Positions 27,817 to 37,127 of a stretch of DNA of 64,000 bases are shown here, piece after piece. A program made the translations under genes and the position numbers. The notes below the pieces were generated by a model. It was not told the origin of the DNA, did not search any database, and saw only the letters and a program-made list of their open reading frames with translations. The DNA comes from Palsa-1150 sp964531095 (GTDB lineage Bacteria > Myxococcota_A > Polyangia > Polyangiales > Polyangiaceae): the NCBI GenBank assembly GCA_964531095.1, contig CAZHED010000011.1, positions 68,087 to 132,086 of the forward strand, given 5' to 3'. Positions within the stretch are counted from its first letter, which is position 1, and each line of letters begins with the position of its first letter.

Positions 27817-30204
27817 ATGGAGCCGATTTCGCGAGCAGTGACGTCGATGACCGCGCCCCGTGAGCGCCTGGCGGAGCTGATGCCAGGGACGCCCGAGCCG
27901 CGGCCGCCTGTGGGCGAAGTCGTCGAAGGACTTCAGGTCCTGGCTTCGCTGCGGGAAAACGCCCGATTCATCGCCGCCGTCGCCGCCGGCACGCTCGCGG
28001 CGGCCGTCGCGCTGACTCTCGTCTTGAGCATGCGATTCACAGCGCTCGCTCGCCTCTACTTGGGCGAGCTCGAGGATCGGAACCAAGCGGTACCGCAGGC
28101 CGGCGAAGACATTGACCTCTCGGGGGGCGGCCGCGGCGACATGGTCAGCGAGATCGAAATCCTGCGAAGTCGATCGCTCGTCACCAAGGCCGTTCTGGCC
28201 GCTGCTGTCAACGTTCGCCTGGTTCCAGCCGGCTGGACAGCCCCGCGCTATTGGCGATGGCTCCTCGCCCGCCGGTCGCCCGGCCTTCTCGACGTGGCCG
28301 GCCGAGAGGTCATCGCGGTTGACACGTTTTTGGCGGATCGATCGGTTACGGAAGCCGATTTCACGATTCAGTTCGACAAGAACCATGAGTACGAGATCCT
28401 CGCGTCCGACCGCGTCATCGGCCGCGGCCAGCTCGGCGTCGCCACCCGAGCGGGTGGGCTGTCGATCACGCTTCTTCCGGGCGGCGAGCGAGCCCCGGGA
28501 GACGGTGCGCGCTACGATCTGACCGTCTATTCGATCGACGACGTACTCGAAGACGTGGCGAAAGCTCTCGATGTGACGACTCCCGGCGGAAAGCTTCTGA
28601 CGGGCGAGATGACGAAAGTCGCCAATCTGCAGTTCACCGATCGCTCGCCGCGTACCGCTGCGGCGTTTCTTGAGCATCTGATCGATGGGTTCCTGGAACG
28701 CCGCCAGTCTTGGAAGACCGAGAACGCCCGAGCGGCCGAGGCGTTCGTAAAGACGCAGCTCGCGAGTGTGCAAGATACGCTCGACGGTCTCCAGCAGAAG
28801 CTAGCGGAATATCGAAAAAATAGCCCCGTCATCGTTCTCGACAACGAGGCGCGAGCACTAGCCGAACAAATTGGCAAGTACGACGAGCAGCGTGTCGAAA
28901 CTCGTCTCGAAGTGCAATCGCTTGCGGACATGCAGGACGCGCTCAAGGCGCCCAACCCATCGATCGAGTCGTTCATGTTCGGTGAGGCAAAGGACAGCGT
29001 TCTCATGGGACTGGCTTCGTCACTGGTGGCGGCGCAGCAGAAGCTCGCTGAAGCCGAGGCACGATTCAACGATGCTGCCCCCGAAGTGCGTGACCAGAAG
29101 GCGGAGATGGCCGCTCACCTCAACGCCATTCAAAGCTACGTATCCGCCCGATTGTCCCGTGCTCGCACGAACCTGCATAACCTCGATGAAGTCGTGCGCC
29201 AATACGAGGACAGGCTCCGCACCGTGCCGGGGGCCGAGATGGGGCTTGCGCAGCTCAGCCGCGAATCCGAAGTTTACAGCAATATGTACTCGTTTCTGCT
29301 GAAGCGCGAGCAAGAAATGGCGATCACCAAGGCGTCGACCATCTCGAAGAATCGAGTGCTCGATCCGGTGGAGGTGTCCTATCGGGAAGACTGGCCGAAG
29401 CCCCTCCTCGCCCTGGCCGGTCTGCCGGTAGGCTTTCTCTTGGGGGCGGTCATCGTTGTCCTTCGGCTGCTCTTCTCATCCAGGCTGCAGGGCGGATCCG
29501 ATGTGAAGGCGTATCTCGGTGGAGTGCCGGTCTTCGCGGCGGTGCCACGGTTTCCGCACAAAATGGCAGCCGCCGACACTGCCGGATTCACCGCAGCCGT
29601 CTCGCAAGAGTACGTGGAGGCCTATCGAACCTTGCGAACCAATTTGATCTACGCCTGTCCTCGCGAAATCGGCAACGTCATTCTCATCACATCGCCGTGC
29701 AGCGGCGATGGCAAGACGACGTGCGCAAGGTCTCTCGCGTCGAGCATTGCTCGAATCAGTCGCTCGGTGCTCCTGGTCGACGCGGGCGTCGGGGCTCCGC
29801 CTACGACCGGTACAGGCTCGAGCGCGGACGGCCGCGACGGTCTCGGCGCAATTCTCGAGGGTCATGACGTGTGGCGCGCCGCCGTTCGATCGGTCTCAGT
29901 CTCGGAGGCGTGCCGGTTCGACGTGATTCGGGGGGGTGGGGCTCACGCCTTGGGCGATCTCGTGTCGAGCACTTCGATGCGCGATTTCGTTGCCGAAGCG
30001 CGGCGCACCTACGATTTTGTCATTTTCGATGCTCCGAGCTATCCGGCATTCTCGGATGCGCTCGTCTTGTCCAGCCTCGCTGATTGCGTATTGTCGGTCG
30101 TACGTCCGCGGCACACGTCGAAAAGGTTGGCTGCCGAAAACGCACGTCGGCTTTCCGGCGGAGCGGGGCAGTTCGGCATCGTCATCAACGCCGTTCGCGC
30201 CTGA
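27817..30204 (+). CDS. Wzc-like polysaccharide co-polymerase with degenerate BY-kinase domain
   Basis: 795 aa. A transmembrane helix near residues 52-73 (AAVAAGTLAAAVALTLVLSM) opens a Wzz/PCP region with a long periplasmic coiled coil (about 300-500), closed by a second helix (LALAGLPVGFLLGAVIVVLRLL). The C-terminal cytoplasmic domain has Walker A CSGDGKTT near residue 630 and Walker B-like FVIFDAPS. Walker A' is VLLVDAGVGAPP, without the second Asp of the usual DADLR, and there is no Tyr-rich tail. It should control chain length and bind nucleotide, but autophosphorylation is doubtful. First gene of the exopolysaccharide cluster. ATG 27847 is an alternative start. Confidence 0.8.
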   Translation: MEPISRAVTSMTAPRERLAELMPGTPEPRPPVGEVVEGLQVLASLRENARFIAAVAAGTLAAAVALTLVLSMRFTALARLYLGELEDRNQAVPQAGEDIDLSGGGRGDMVSEIEILRSRSLVTKAVLAAAVNVRLVPAGWTAPRYWRWLLARRSPGLLDVAGREVIAVDTFLADRSVTEADFTIQFDKNHEYEILASDRVIGRGQLGVATRAGGLSITLLPGGERAPGDGARYDLTVYSIDDVLEDVAKALDVTTPGGKLLTGEMTKVANLQFTDRSPRTAAAFLEHLIDGFLERRQSWKTENARAAEAFVKTQLASVQDTLDGLQQKLAEYRKNSPVIVLDNEARALAEQIGKYDEQRVETRLEVQSLADMQDALKAPNPSIESFMFGEAKDSVLMGLASSLVAAQQKLAEAEARFNDAAPEVRDQKAEMAAHLNAIQSYVSARLSRARTNLHNLDEVVRQYEDRLRTVPGAEMGLAQLSRESEVYSNMYSFLLKREQEMAITKASTISKNRVLDPVEVSYREDWPKPLLALAGLPVGFLLGAVIVVLRLLFSSRLQGGSDVKAYLGGVPVFAAVPRFPHKMAAADTAGFTAAVSQEYVEAYRTLRTNLIYACPREIGNVILITSPCSGDGKTTCARSLASSIARISRSVLLVDAGVGAPPTTGTGSSADGRDGLGAILEGHDVWRAAVRSVSVSEACRFDVIRGGGAHALGDLVSSTSMRDFVAEARRTYDFVIFDAPSYPAFSDALVLSSLADCVLSVVRPRHTSKRLAAENARRLSGGAGQFGIVINAVRA

Positions 30205-30228
30205 CACGTGACACTTATTCTGACAATC

Positions 30229-31719
30229 ATGCCGAGGACGGACCTCCGCTGGAGGGGAGCGATCGGTGGCGCACTTCTCGTCGGTTCTCTTGCATGTGAA
30301 CGTCCGTCGGGGGTGGGGGGTTCTTCGGCGGCTTCCGGTGGGAGAGTCGCGGACTCCGGAGAGACGGCGAGGACTTCGGCGGAAGACGGATACTTGGTCG
30401 CCATCGATACCCCCGTCCGCACGTACCTCGATTACGTGATTGCGCCGGCGGGCGAGCGCGGGCCGCCCCAGTCGAGCGCGTTGCCGCAGCTGGCGCAGTG
30501 GGAGGGCGTCACCCGAGAGAATGCGCTTCGAATTCAGCGCTTCTCGCCCGGACAGGCGCTGAGCTCATCCGAGATCGTCGCGCTTCTCCCGATCGTGGCG
30601 CCGGCCTCTCGCACCCTGGACGTCTCGGACGCGCCCTATCGCGCCCCCACGAGCCCCGGGGACGCGACGCCTGCGATTCAAGCCGCGCTCGACCACGCGA
30701 AAGAGATCGCGCGACCCGGTAGCCCGGTCGACGTCCTGATTCCCCCAGGCATCTACGACCATTCGGCCGTTCTCGACGTCGGAACCGACGTCCGCCTGCG
30801 CGGCGCGGGTGGGATTCTGCGTGCCACGGATCCCGCGCGATCGGCGGTTCACCTGCAGGGGGATCGCAGCGGAGCGCTGTTTCTGACCCTGACTTCGGGC
30901 GCCTCCGAACGCCGGTCGAACGATGAAAGCTCCGGGATCTGGGTCGGACCCAAGGCCCCGTCTCGGGCGATCGTGCACGACACGCTGGTGATCGGCAACG
31001 AGATCGTGCAACCGTCGAGCGCCCACGTTTTGGGCTATTCGGAGGAAGGCGGGCTCTGGGCCTTCAACTATGCACACGACGGGTTCGCCGATGCTTACCA
31101 TCACACAGGCGCGTCAAGCCATTGCCAAGTCGTTGCGAACCGCGCAAACGGTCCGGGCGGTCGAGGCGACGATTTATATTCTTTCGTTGGATACCTGAAA
31201 AATGGTGACCCGGTGCACCATTGTTCGTGTATTGCCAACTGGGGTCGAAACGGCCACGCTCGCGGACTGGCGGCGGTGGGAGCAGGGTTTATCGACTTCG
31301 AGTACAATGACATTTCGCACACGCAGTGGGCCGGAATTTACGTCGCGCAGGAGCGAAATTACGACACTTTCGGCAGCTTTTCGATTCGTGTCGTTGGCAA
31401 TCGCATCTCGTTTGCAAACTTGGAGGGAAGCCACAGCGGCCTTTTGGCGTACGCCGATCAGCCCTTCGGCACCCGCCCGTCCAACTCCTTCGGAGATGTC
31501 CCGAACGCGATCCGAGACCTCACGGTCTCGCAGAACGTTTTTTCGAACGTGGCCGCCGCGCGCGGCGGAGGGTGGGGCATCGAAGTGCGCGCGAGCTGTG
31601 AAGGAGGAAGCGTGAGCGGAAATACCGTGCGCGGCGCGAGAAGTCCGGGGATCGTCGTCGCGGGATCGCGATACACGGTAGCGTCCAACGTCTCGCCAGG
31701 GGAGGGCGGCTCACCTTGA
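30229..31719 (+). CDS. Parallel beta-helix lipoprotein (pectate-lyase fold)
   Basis: About 496 aa. Lipobox VGSLAC near residue 20 with a short Ser/Gly linker. From about residue 135 the pattern is that of right-handed beta-helix proteins: IPPGIYDHSAVLDVGTDVRL, then repeated strands such as TLVIGNEIVQPSS, FIDFEYNDISHTQWAGIYV, IRVVGNRISFANLEGSHSG, LTVSQNVFSNVAAA and GSVSGNTVRG. The fold suits a polysaccharide lyase, epimerase or binding protein acting on the polymer made by this cluster. Catalytic residues cannot be assigned by eye. Starts 25 bp after the Wzc-like gene; the ATG at 30229 is preferred over GTG 30208 because it gives a normal lipoprotein signal. Confidence 0.75.
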   Translation: MPRTDLRWRGAIGGALLVGSLACERPSGVGGSSAASGGRVADSGETARTSAEDGYLVAIDTPVRTYLDYVIAPAGERGPPQSSALPQLAQWEGVTRENALRIQRFSPGQALSSSEIVALLPIVAPASRTLDVSDAPYRAPTSPGDATPAIQAALDHAKEIARPGSPVDVLIPPGIYDHSAVLDVGTDVRLRGAGGILRATDPARSAVHLQGDRSGALFLTLTSGASERRSNDESSGIWVGPKAPSRAIVHDTLVIGNEIVQPSSAHVLGYSEEGGLWAFNYAHDGFADAYHHTGASSHCQVVANRANGPGGRGDDLYSFVGYLKNGDPVHHCSCIANWGRNGHARGLAAVGAGFIDFEYNDISHTQWAGIYVAQERNYDTFGSFSIRVVGNRISFANLEGSHSGLLAYADQPFGTRPSNSFGDVPNAIRDLTVSQNVFSNVAAARGGGWGIEVRASCEGGSVSGNTVRGARSPGIVVAGSRYTVASNVSPGEGGSP

Positions 31720-31822
31720 AGGTCTCGGACCTCGTTGGGAGGGCCGCCGGCGTCGCCTTCGACGATGCGTCTTCGGTCCGGCCCGCGCGCCAGCCGCCCT
31801 CTGCGGAGGCCTACGGTGCACG

Positions 31823-33100
31823 ATGATGCAGCCGTGGTGGTCTCATCCCGGGCGCCTCACGGGTTTTTTTATCATTCCGCTATATGCGTTTCTTGTCTAC
31901 GTAGTGCCGGCGCAATGGCCGAACGTCATTGTTCTGAGAGCGCCGGACTACATTCATCGTGGGTATGCGGGCGTCGGGCTTCTCATGCTCGGCTCACTGA
32001 CTTTTTTTTCGTTTCTCGGGGCCCGAATTGTCGTCCGCCGCGCGGCCCCACGTCCTTCCTGTATCGCGTCGCCCGTGTTGCTGGGCGTCGGCGCGGTGAC
32101 GATAGCCGCGTATGTCGTTTGGTTTTTTCCAATTGTCTTGCATGCGCAGCTCATGCTTGAGCGAGACGAGCTTTCTCAAGCACCGGGGATCACGTCGTTT
32201 TCCCAAATGGGAGTGCCATTCGTTCTCTCTTGTATCTATTGCGCGCGAGTGGCTGGACAGCGATTTTCGAGTCTCGTCCGGGGGCAGTTTTGGGCCATCG
32301 TTTTTTTGACCTTGATTCGCATGGTCGTTTGGAAGGAGAGGCTCGCGGCAATCGAGGTTTTCGTCCCGGCAGCGCTTTTGATACTGACGTATGGAATGCC
32401 GCGCGCGAAGGGCAAGCGCGCACTGCGAAGCGCAATCGCGTTGGGCGGTCCCTTTCTGGCTGTGCCTCTGCTGATGCTCGTGTTCGGTGTCACCGAGTAT
32501 TTTCGTTCCTGGACGACCTATGCCCATACGCAACGCGCGCCGCTCGTGGAGTTCATGCTCGCTCGCGTCACCACGTATTATTATACTGCGCTCAACAACG
32601 GGGCAGGACTTCTTGCCACTCGCCACGGTGAGTGGCCGGCGTACAAAATGTTATTTACGGCCCAGTGGATTTACAAGCTTCCGGCCGGTATCGGCGATTG
32701 GGTTTATCAGATCACTACCGGTCCTCGCGCTCACCCGACGGACGAGTTTTTGAGTCGCTTCGGCGACATCGAATTCAACAACATGTCTGGATTATTCACG
32801 ATTATATACGATCTCGGCATCGTCGGCGGGGCGTTTTACTTTGCTGCGCTCGGGCTGGCCGCTGGGATGCTCTATCGGTCGATGGTGCGTGGCGGCCGCG
32901 TCGGCGCGTTGCTCTATCCGCCTATTTTCGTCGGTTTGCTCGAAGTGCTGCGGATTGCTTACGTGAACTCGTCGCGCTGCATACTTATCTTTGGCGGCGC
33001 CTATTTGATTTTGTCCCAGATGCGGAGCTCCGAAGAAGCAAGTTCCGTTGACGCCCGGGAGCGCGCTCGATCTATGCCCCTGGCCGCGGGGCCCTCCTGA
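31823..33100 (+). CDS. Polysaccharide repeat-unit polymerase (Wzy-like)
   Basis: 425 aa with about ten hydrophobic segments and a long periplasmic loop (TEYFRSWTTYAHTQRAPLVE to GDIEFNNMSG), the usual architecture of Wzy/O-antigen polymerases. No sequence motif is diagnostic, so the call rests on topology and location between Wzc-like and Wzx genes. Ends 32 bp before the convergent wzx. The gene is richer in T than its neighbours, which is common for membrane proteins. Confidence 0.68.
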   Translation: MMQPWWSHPGRLTGFFIIPLYAFLVYVVPAQWPNVIVLRAPDYIHRGYAGVGLLMLGSLTFFSFLGARIVVRRAAPRPSCIASPVLLGVGAVTIAAYVVWFFPIVLHAQLMLERDELSQAPGITSFSQMGVPFVLSCIYCARVAGQRFSSLVRGQFWAIVFLTLIRMVVWKERLAAIEVFVPAALLILTYGMPRAKGKRALRSAIALGGPFLAVPLLMLVFGVTEYFRSWTTYAHTQRAPLVEFMLARVTTYYYTALNNGAGLLATRHGEWPAYKMLFTAQWIYKLPAGIGDWVYQITTGPRAHPTDEFLSRFGDIEFNNMSGLFTIIYDLGIVGGAFYFAALGLAAGMLYRSMVRGGRVGALLYPPIFVGLLEVLRIAYVNSSRCILIFGGAYLILSQMRSSEEASSVDARERARSMPLAAGPS

Positions 33101-33132
33101 CGGCGGACTCACATTTCGCCGCGCGGACCAGG

Positions 33133-34416
33133 TCAACGAGTCGCGATCCGACGCACCAGCCCCTCGCGACGAAGAACAGCGACCAACGTCAAGCACATGG
33201 CCATGTAGCCCATGGTTCGCGCCCAAGAAACGCCTTCGCCGCCCCACACGCGCCCGAGCATCACGGTGAGAGTCACGGTTGCGACGGCTCCGACCAAGCT
33301 GGCGGTGGATACGAAGCGGTCATAACGGAGGGGGACGAGGATGTACCCGACGATCACCTGGACGAACGCCGCAAATGGAAACATGAGGCTGAGAATTCTG
33401 AGCATGCGGACGGAAGGGCCGAAGTCTGGGCCGAGGAGCAGCGGGACGGCGATGCCCGCCGAGAGGAGCACGCCAGCAAGCATGACGGTTCCCAGGCCCG
33501 TGAGCGCCACGAGCCCGCGCCGGATGAGAGCGTAGGCTTGCAGCTCGGTGTCCTTGGAGCCGACGAGGGACGCGACCGTCCCGATGAGGACCTGATTCGC
33601 GGGCACCATCAAACTGAGACCCGCGCTCACCAGGCGCTCGGCGGCCCCGTACCAGCCGACCTCTTTCGCGCCCGCAAACACGCTGATGAGAAGCGTGGAG
33701 GAGCTCGACATCACCAGCGCCAGTCCCCGGGCCGCGAACAGCGCCGTCGACTCTCGGACGAGCGCGATGGTTCCCGACGAACGGATGCTCGCCCGATCCA
33801 TGGATCGGAGCGCGATGGCGTGCGCGATCGCCGTGGCGATCAGGCTTGAACCCAACAGAGACCCCAGCACGATGAAGCCGTCCTCTCGGCGGTGCACGAG
33901 GAGCAGAACGAAGGCCAAGTTGATGGAAAAGCCCAGGACTTCGACCAGAACCGAAGTTCGAAACCGCAACGTCCCCTGAAAGTACCATCCCATATTGAAC
34001 GCCGCCGTCATCCCGCTCAACGTCGCAAGGATGCCGAAGATCGGCCGTTCACGTAACAACGGCGAGACCAAAGTGCCGACCAATCCGACGATGGCGCCAA
34101 GAACGGTCATCAGCAGTCGCCCGCTCATGTGCCGTCCGTAGATCTGCGCGATGCGCTGCGACGTCTTTCCGATCGCGATGTCGCGCAGGCCGACGGACGG
34201 AAATCCGTACTCTGCAAGCATCCAGACGAGCTGGTACAGCGACATGGCTGCGAGGACGCGCCCATACTCGGCGGCACCGAGCACGCGACCGTAAAACGGC
34301 ACGAGCACGAGGAGGTACAGATAGCGAAACGCGTAGCCGATGTAGACGAAAGCAAGCGCCTTCTTCGTGGAGACGGCGCGGATGGGGCCGTCCGAGGTCG
34401 AGATCGCGACGGTCAT
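33133..34416 (-). CDS. Polysaccharide flippase (Wzx family)
   Basis: 427 aa with about twelve predicted hydrophobic helices and few charges between them, the architecture of Wzx/MATE-like flippases. The first helix pair, FVYIGYAFRYLYLLVLVPFYGRVLGAAEYG, is typical of the family. It should transfer lipid-linked repeat units across the inner membrane. Its ATG overlaps the stop of the preceding GT4 gene by 4 bp, so the pair is translationally coupled. Confidence 0.83.
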   Translation of the reverse strand: MTVAISTSDGPIRAVSTKKALAFVYIGYAFRYLYLLVLVPFYGRVLGAAEYGRVLAAMSLYQLVWMLAEYGFPSVGLRDIAIGKTSQRIAQIYGRHMSGRLLMTVLGAIVGLVGTLVSPLLRERPIFGILATLSGMTAAFNMGWYFQGTLRFRTSVLVEVLGFSINLAFVLLLVHRREDGFIVLGSLLGSSLIATAIAHAIALRSMDRASIRSSGTIALVRESTALFAARGLALVMSSSSTLLISVFAGAKEVGWYGAAERLVSAGLSLMVPANQVLIGTVASLVGSKDTELQAYALIRRGLVALTGLGTVMLAGVLLSAGIAVPLLLGPDFGPSVRMLRILSLMFPFAAFVQVIVGYILVPLRYDRFVSTASLVGAVATVTLTVMLGRVWGGEGVSWARTMGYMAMCLTLVAVLRREGLVRRIATR

Positions 34417-35654
34417 GCGAAGTTCGCGTCGCCTTGCGAAAAGCCATCCGCAAAGGCGCCTTCGAGCCCGCGCGGACTCCTTCCCGCCTGAACCCAGGCC
34501 CCGCGAATCTCGTCGAGCATGCGTCGCTGAAAGAGGTCCCTCGTGAACGCTCTGCTTCGAGCGCGAACGCGTTCCTCTTCGAACACGATTCCTTTCGCTT
34601 CGATTCGTTCGATCGCTTGGGCGAGGGACTCGACCGTCGGTTCTCGGAACAGTATGCCGGACTCCCCATCGACTACCGTCTCGAGGGCTCCCCCCGCTGC
34701 GTACGCGATGACCGGGAGTCCCGACGCCATCGCTTCGAGCGGCGTGATGCCGAAGTCTTCGACCCCCGGAAAGACGAACGCCCGCGCCGAAGAGTAGAGC
34801 TCGTCGATCGCGGGGTTCGCGAGCGGGCCCGCGAACTTCACGGTCGCTCCCGCCATCTCTCGCAGCCTGGCCTCGTCCTGCCCTTGACCCACCACCACAA
34901 GCGGCAAAGCCAGGCGGTTGAACGCTTCGATCGCAAGATCGATTCGCTTGTTCGGCGCGAACGCCCCCACCATGAGGTAGAATTCGCCTGGCGTTCGCCT
35001 ACGGTCGAATCGCGTGAGATCGACGAACGGATGGACGACATTCGCTTCTCGTCCGTATGCGCGGCGGATCTGTTCGGCTGTGAATGCGCTGTTGGCAAGG
35101 AGCCGGTCGACCCGCTCGACGGACGTGACGGCTCGATCCCATGCCGTGAGATAGGGGCGAACCGACATGGCCGCCGCTCGCACCGCCATGGGCGCCTTGC
35201 CCGGACCGAAGTAGTCCTCAAAGCGATCCCACATGTACCGCATCGGCGCGTGAACGTAGCTCACGTGGACCGCCCCGGACGCCTTTCGCACCCCCTTCGC
35301 GACGCAGTGGGAGGACGAGACGACGAGGTCGTAGTCCCCCACGTCCAGCGTTTCGATCATTTGAGGCATCAGCGGCAGGAGGTGTCGGTAGAACTTTGCG
35401 GCGCCTGGCACGGCTTGCAGCCAGGTCGTCGTGCATTTCAAGCGCGCTATTGGTCCATCGATTGCCCCGGGAACACGTAGGAGCGTGAAGAGCTGAGGAT
35501 CGACGAAGAGCTCGGCAATGGCCTCGAGCACGTACTCGCCGCCCCGCTTGCCGGTCAGCCAGTCATGGACCAATGCGACTCGCACGTTCGCATTAGCAGC
35601 GCCGGGCGAAGGGCTCTTGGTTCGCTTCTTGTCGGGGTTCGCGGGGCTGCGCAT
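34413..35654 (-). CDS. GT4-family glycosyltransferase (WbaZ-like)
   Basis: About 413 aa from ATG 35654, preceded by GAGG. The N-terminal Rossmann domain starts RVALVHDWLTGKRGGEYVLE; the C-terminal one carries the GT4 donor site motifs GAFAPNKRIDLAIEAFN, VFPGVEDFGITPLEAMASG (EX7E) and PVIAYAAGGALETV. It resembles mannosyltransferases of the WbaZ type. It uses a nucleotide sugar to extend the lipid-linked repeat unit. Stop overlaps the wzx start. Confidence 0.87.
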   Translation of the reverse strand: MRSPANPDKKRTKSPSPGAANANVRVALVHDWLTGKRGGEYVLEAIAELFVDPQLFTLLRVPGAIDGPIARLKCTTTWLQAVPGAAKFYRHLLPLMPQMIETLDVGDYDLVVSSSHCVAKGVRKASGAVHVSYVHAPMRYMWDRFEDYFGPGKAPMAVRAAAMSVRPYLTAWDRAVTSVERVDRLLANSAFTAEQIRRAYGREANVVHPFVDLTRFDRRRTPGEFYLMVGAFAPNKRIDLAIEAFNRLALPLVVVGQGQDEARLREMAGATVKFAGPLANPAIDELYSSARAFVFPGVEDFGITPLEAMASGLPVIAYAAGGALETVVDGESGILFREPTVESLAQAIERIEAKGIVFEEERVRARSRAFTRDLFQRRMLDEIRGAWVQAGRSPRGLEGAFADGFSQGDANFA

Positions 35655-35733
35655 CGGCTTCGTCCTCGTTCGGCCTCGGACTCGGCACGCCGCGGTGGTT
35701 CGCCAGAGGCCTTCTCGTCGTTCGGGTCTCAAC

Positions 35734-36894
35734 CTATACACCGCGAATGCCCGTCGATTGTCCCGGTACACGAAGTTGGGGACACGTGTCGGGGTGGCCG
35801 CCGGCCCGAGCCAATTCGCGAATGATGGCGAGATACGTCAACGCTGCGTTCTGCCAGCTGTGGCGGCGAAGCGTGTTCCGCCCGCGACGGACCATTTGCT
35901 CGCGCTCGCCCGGGTTCGTGGTCACGCGTCGCATCAACTCTGCGAGCGCCGTTGCGTCCTGCGGGTCGAAGTAGAGTGGCGCGTCGCCGCACACCTCTGC
36001 GATTGCGCCGGCGTTCGAGGCGATGACGGGACAATCGACTGCCATGGCCTCCAGAGGAGGCAACCCATACCCCTCGTAAAAGGACGGAAAGACAAAGGCC
36101 GCGGCGGTCTCGTAAAGAGCGCGCAATTCGGCATCCGTGACGTATCCCAACCGCCGTATGGCGCTCGAATCGGGTAAGTCGACTCCGGCGAACAGTCTTT
36201 CGTCGACCTCGCCGGCAAGAACGAGCCGAATGTTGGATTCGTCGCGAAGTAGGGAGAGCGCTCGCGCGATGACGCCGAGATTCTTGTGCGGTGCAAGGCT
36301 GCTCACGGCAAGGAAATAGCTATTTGGCTTCAGCCCATGTTTATCGAGGATTGTTCGGTCGGCCGCGAGCCGCGCCATGTGTTGCCACCCCTCTCCGCTG
36401 ACGGCGACGCGCTCGTCCTGGACGCCCAAGCGGCGCAGCAGCTCTTGCTTCGAGAACTGTGAGACGGTTACCAGGGACCTCGCGCGACGCACGAGCACCG
36501 GCACGAGAAGCCGGTACCAAGTTCGGAACGCCATGCCGTACGACTCGGGGACGGCCCACACCGCGGCGTCGTGGATCGTGACCACCTGGTTCCGCTTGGC
36601 GACTGGCCCGGTGGGACCGAAGCTGACGATCGGCGACGACCCTGCGACGGCGGGGAGCGTGCACTGCTCCCAGGCGTGCCCCGAGAGGGGCCCCACGTGC
36701 CGGACCGGGATTCGACGAAGCGCCACGGGTCGTGCTCCTCGCGGCGCGACCACGAGAACCTCACAGGGTGGGCGCGCATCGTCGGCGTCCATCAACTCAT
36801 CGAGCGCGAAAAGCATTTCGTGCGCGAACCGTTGCACGCCCGTCACGCGCTGTTGCAGAAATCGACCATTGATGATGACTCTAGCCGCGCCCAC
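35734..36894 (-). CDS. GT4-family glycosyltransferase
   Basis: 386 aa. GTG start with GGAGGA immediately upstream. The N-terminal segment VIINGRFLQQRVTGVQRFAHEM is the usual start of GT4 enzymes of O-antigen clusters; the donor domain has SLAPHKNLGVIARAL, VFPSFYEGYGLPPLEAMAVD (EX7E) and PVIASNAGAIAEV. It transfers a sugar to the growing repeat unit. It is the first gene of the minus-strand trio GT4-GT4-wzx, divergent from the initiating transferase. Confidence 0.87.
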   Translation of the reverse strand: MGAARVIINGRFLQQRVTGVQRFAHEMLFALDELMDADDARPPCEVLVVAPRGARPVALRRIPVRHVGPLSGHAWEQCTLPAVAGSSPIVSFGPTGPVAKRNQVVTIHDAAVWAVPESYGMAFRTWYRLLVPVLVRRARSLVTVSQFSKQELLRRLGVQDERVAVSGEGWQHMARLAADRTILDKHGLKPNSYFLAVSSLAPHKNLGVIARALSLLRDESNIRLVLAGEVDERLFAGVDLPDSSAIRRLGYVTDAELRALYETAAAFVFPSFYEGYGLPPLEAMAVDCPVIASNAGAIAEVCGDAPLYFDPQDATALAELMRRVTTNPGEREQMVRRGRNTLRRHSWQNAALTYLAIIRELARAGGHPDTCPQLRVPGQSTGIRGV

Positions 36895-37127
36895 GTGTCC
36901 TCCATGAGTCAGAAGCTATGGCTTTTCCGTTTCAACCGCGTCTCACGCGAGTGCCGTTCCCATTACGCCAGAGGAGCACACCACGCCGAAGGAGGCGTTG
37001 CGCTGACCTGAACTATAGTGGGCACATCCTTCACTATCACTATTGACGCACATGATGGGCGGTGTAGTTAAGCGCTTCGCACGGAACAGTCCTCATTCCG
37101 CGCCCACACCCTCACCTGGGTGCGCTC

